This document shows, one piece after another, positions 15,639-17,202 of a stretch of 17,202 nt of DNA (positions are counted from its first letter, which is position 1; each line of letters opens with the position of its first letter). Under the pieces are notes generated by a model. The model worked only from the letters and a program-made list of their open reading frames with translations, was not told the DNA's origin and ran no database searches. The stretch is from contig JADGEG010000010.1 of assembly GCA_016744485.1 (NCBI GenBank), positions 1-17,202 of the forward strand. The letters are read 5' to 3'. The translations under genes and the position numbers were made by a program. Source of the DNA: Arcobacter sp. (GTDB lineage: Bacteria > Campylobacterota > Campylobacteria > Campylobacterales > Arcobacteraceae).

Positions 15639-15667
15639 AGTTTAACAAATATTATAATATTTGTCAA
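15639..15667 (-). promoter_or_regulatory. Promoter for the leuA leader transcript
   Basis: On the minus strand TTGACA (15667-15662), a 17-bp spacer and TAAACT (15644-15639) make a plausible sigma70 promoter giving a transcript that starts shortly before the leader ribosome site. TATAAT inside the spacer (15656-15651) is an alternative -10, since Campylobacterota promoters often rely on the -10 alone. Confidence 0.5.
15645..15664. repeat. 20-bp perfect palindrome in the leuA promoter region
   Basis: ACAAATATTATAATATTTGT reads the same on both strands. It fills the spacer of the predicted leuA leader promoter and carries TATAAT on both strands, so it may be an operator, a pair of divergent -10 elements, or both. 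Confidence 0.6.
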
Positions 15668-15692
15668 TAATAAAAAATTATATAAACTTTGT

Positions 15693-15698
15693 TATAAT
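15693..15698 (+). promoter_or_regulatory. Possible -10 element for the DUF1059 gene
   Basis: TATAAT preceded by GT sits 30 bases before the DUF1059 ATG. No matching -35 is visible, which is usual for A+T-rich Campylobacterota promoters. Confidence 0.35.
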
Positions 15699-15728
15699 AA
15701 TTTTTAAGTAAAACTTGAAGGTTAAAGA

Positions 15729-15961
15729 ATGAAAACAATGGCTTGTAAACAATTAGGTGGAGCTTGTGACAAAATATTTCAATCTAATACATTTGACGAA
15801 ATGGCTCAATTAAGTAAACAACATGGCATGAAAATGTTTGAGCAAAAAAATGAATTGGCGAATTACATCTTAAAGCTATGAATAATATGCAAGATCCTGA
15901 AGAAATGTATAAGTGGATTGAAAATAAACAGAAAGAATTTGATAATTTAGCTGAATACTAA
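15729..15961 (+). pseudogene. DUF1059 family small protein, frameshifted
   Basis: The gene begins MKTMACKQLGGACDKIF and continues T-F-D-E-M-A-x-L-S-K-x-H-G-M-K-M-F, which is the DUF1059 start (short cytoplasmic proteins of unknown function with a conserved C-K-Q-x-G-G-x-C). The first frame stops at TGA 15879-15881 after 50 codons. From about 15857 a second frame, two bases on, continues H-L-K-A-M-N-N-M and W-I-E-N-K-Q-K-E-F-D to TAA 15959-15961, which is the expected family ending. Adding one base near 15853-15856 (for example GAA ATT GGC for GAATTGGC) restores a single protein of about 77 aa. GAAGG precedes the start by seven bases. Either a recent loss-of-function mutation or a sequencing/assembly error. 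Confidence 0.72.
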
Positions 15962-15972
15962 AACTATTTACA

Positions 15973-15994
15973 TTAAAAAAATGTTTAAAACATT
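15973..15994 (-). terminator. Rho-independent terminator after the tRNA-Asn pair
   Basis: On the minus strand AATGT-TTTAA-ACATT (extendable to 7 bp) is followed directly by a run of seven T. It lies just downstream of the two tRNA genes. Confidence 0.55.
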
Positions 15995-16001
15995 AGGATA
16001 A

Positions 16002-16076
<75 letters not shown>

Positions 16077-16098
16077 AGCTAAAAAGAATGTAAAAGTA

Positions 16099-16173
<75 letters not shown>

Positions 16174-16199
16174 AATCATATTATCTTTTATGGGGTGAA

Positions 16200-16228
16200 A
16201 TTATAGTAAAAAACATTTATCTTGTCAA
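16200..16228 (-). promoter_or_regulatory. Consensus sigma70 promoter of the tRNA-Asn pair
   Basis: On the minus strand TTGACA (16228-16223), exactly 17 bp, then TATAAT (16205-16200), followed by a C-rich TTCACCCC stretch where transcription starts. A perfect promoter with a GC-rich discriminator is typical of stable-RNA genes under stringent control. Confidence 0.85.
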
Positions 16229-16335
16229 GATAATTTAACATAAAATTAAACAATTTTAATAATTTACTTTTGGTTAATAAAGCTTTGATAAAATTAGATA
16301 TCAGATTTTAAAGAATATATATTAGGATAATAACA

Positions 16336-16737
16336 ATGTTATTGATGAAACTAGAAGCAAAAGAAAAATTTGCTTTTTTACAATTAGCACATTATTTAGC
16401 TAGAATTGACAATGAATATAGAAATGAAGAAATTGACATTATTTTAGAATATTGTTCGGAAATGGGTATTGATAACGATGATTTTTTTAATATGAATGAT
16501 TTTGATTTGGAATATATTCTACAAACCTTTAAGACAAAATATTCTAAAAAAATTGTTATCCTTGAACTTATGATTTTAATTTATGCCGATGAAAAATACA
16601 ATATAAAAGAAGAAAATGTAGTTATTAAAATCAGTAAATATTTTTCTTTATCACAAAAAGACTTGACTGCCGCTTCTAAATGGGGTAAAACAATTGCAAG
16701 TTTGTACAAACAAGGAAAAATATTTATAGAAAGTTAA
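16336..16737 (+). CDS. TerB-like (tellurite resistance TerB domain) protein
   Basis: 133 aa, soluble, all-helical in appearance. Two acidic turns arranged as in TerB domains are visible: R-I-D-N-E-Y-R-N-E-E near 23-32 and Y-A-D-E-K-Y-N-I-K-E-E near 83-93, each an Asp followed by Glu six or so residues later, which in TerB bind metal. The remainder (F-A-F-L-Q-L-A-H-Y at the start) fits the domain. TerB-like proteins are linked to envelope or metal stress, but many are of unknown role. AGGA lies eight bases before the ATG. A possible -10 TAAAAT (16289-16294) lies upstream. The next gene starts 58 bases after the stop. Confidence 0.6.
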   Translation: MLLMKLEAKEKFAFLQLAHYLARIDNEYRNEEIDIILEYCSEMGIDNDDFFNMNDFDLEYILQTFKTKYSKKIVILELMILIYADEKYNIKEENVVIKISKYFSLSQKDLTAASKWGKTIASLYKQGKIFIES

Positions 16738-16795
16738 AATGAGAAAGAATTTAAACTTTATACCTTTATTTACAAAAGTTTAGATAAAATAACTT

Positions 16796-16996
16796 ATGAC
16801 TATAATAGAAAAACATAATTTCAAGGTTGAAAAACTAATTCATGATTATGAATTATTGCAAGCAAAAAATGCAAATCTTCAATTTGATATTAATGAATTA
16901 ACAAATATGAATGACGAATTATTAAAAGCTAATCAAGATATGTTACTAAAAATAGATAGTCTCTTGGCTTTATCTAAGGTTAAAAAAAGTGAGTAA
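16796..16996 (+). CDS. Small coiled-coil protein upstream of zapA-like gene
   Basis: 66 aa, almost entirely one predicted coiled coil: heptad-spaced Leu/Ile (V-E-K-L-I-H-D-Y-E-L-L, A-N-L-Q-F-D-I-N-E-L, L-L-K-A-N-Q-D-M-L-L-K-I-D-S-L-L). In several proteobacteria a small coiled-coil protein (TIGR02449 type, ZapB-like in size) lies immediately before zapA; position and length agree, but direct homology is not proven. The ATG has no ribosome site and lies only five bases after TAAAAT (16785-16790), so the mRNA may be leaderless. The 3' end overlaps the next gene by eight bases. Confidence 0.65.
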   Translation: MTIIEKHNFKVEKLIHDYELLQAKNANLQFDINELTNMNDELLKANQDMLLKIDSLLALSKVKKSE

Positions 16997-17201
16997 AAAA
17001 TTAACTTTTCACATTAATAATATGGCATATACACTTAGTGTAGATAATAATGTTCAAAAAGAATTAGCAAAATACACACCAATAAATAAAGATATGGATA
17101 CCAAAGATTTACTTGTAGCTTATGTTAGGCTGGCTCAAAATCATTCAATTTTATTAAATGAAATACAAAAAATATCTCAAAAAATCCCAGATATTAAATG
17201 A
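16989..17201 (+). CDS. ZapA-like cell division protein
   Basis: 70 aa. An N-terminal beta hairpin (K-L-T-F-H-I-N-N-M-A-Y-T-L-S-V) leads to a helix with D-M-D-T-K-D-L-L-V-A-Y and a C-terminal coiled-coil helix, as in ZapA, which bundles FtsZ filaments at the division site. It is short compared with the usual 90-110 aa, the missing part being the C-terminal coiled coil. The start is GTG with TAAGG nine bases upstream, inside the coiled-coil gene. The complete stop TGA is at 17199-17201, one base from the window edge. Confidence 0.55.
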   Translation: MSKKLTFHINNMAYTLSVDNNVQKELAKYTPINKDMDTKDLLVAYVRLAQNHSILLNEIQKISQKIPDIK

Positions 17202-17202
17202 A

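Overview
The window looks like a piece of a Campylobacterota (epsilonproteobacterial) chromosome, most likely from the Arcobacter group. The reasons are the strong A+T bias, the compact gene spacing, an archaeal-type CobT homologue next to CobU and CobS, and above all a MutS7-type mismatch-repair protein with a C-terminal HNH nuclease domain. That MutS subfamily is known from epsilonproteobacteria, octocoral mitochondria and giant viruses. The species assignment is inference; no marker gene was compared.

Left part (1-3817). The window opens inside the 3' end of a probable YraN-family gene. A DEAD-box RNA helicase follows on the + strand, and its reading frame has no ordinary start codon in the right place. 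Converging on it from the right is a compact minus-strand cluster for the end of cobalamin synthesis: cobT-like, cobU, cobS, with 1-nt spacing and then a 4-nt overlap. No B12 riboswitch is visible ahead of it.

Middle (3818-8476). A good sigma70-type promoter drives a class II Fic protein followed by a UPF0178 protein. Ahead of fic there may be a short upstream reading frame whose ribosome site lies in a hairpin. Then come minus-strand genes for a group 2 truncated haemoglobin, an FMN flavin reductase that could serve it, and an LtaS-like membrane phosphoglycerol transferase/sulfatase.

Right-centre (8477-15728). A minus-strand run reads leuA, a DUF1538 membrane protein with a fused PII-like domain, a small exported CxxCH haem-binding protein, and mutS7-HNH, with short gaps or overlaps. 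It is probably one operon led by leuA, perhaps continuing into the sulfatase, flavin reductase and globin genes. Ahead of leuA is a short ORF not expected by chance: a strong ribosome site, 25 codons, four consecutive leucine codons, then alternative hairpins. It reads as a leucine attenuation leader. A 20-bp perfect palindrome lies in the promoter region.

Right end (15729-17202). A DUF1059 gene is split by a one-base frameshift. Two identical tRNA-Asn(GTT) genes follow in tandem on the minus strand, with an exact-consensus promoter and a U-run terminator. Then, on the + strand, come a TerB-like protein, a small coiled-coil protein and a ZapA-like cell-division protein. There is no sign of CRISPR, insertion sequences or prophage. 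No gap between genes exceeds 300 bases.
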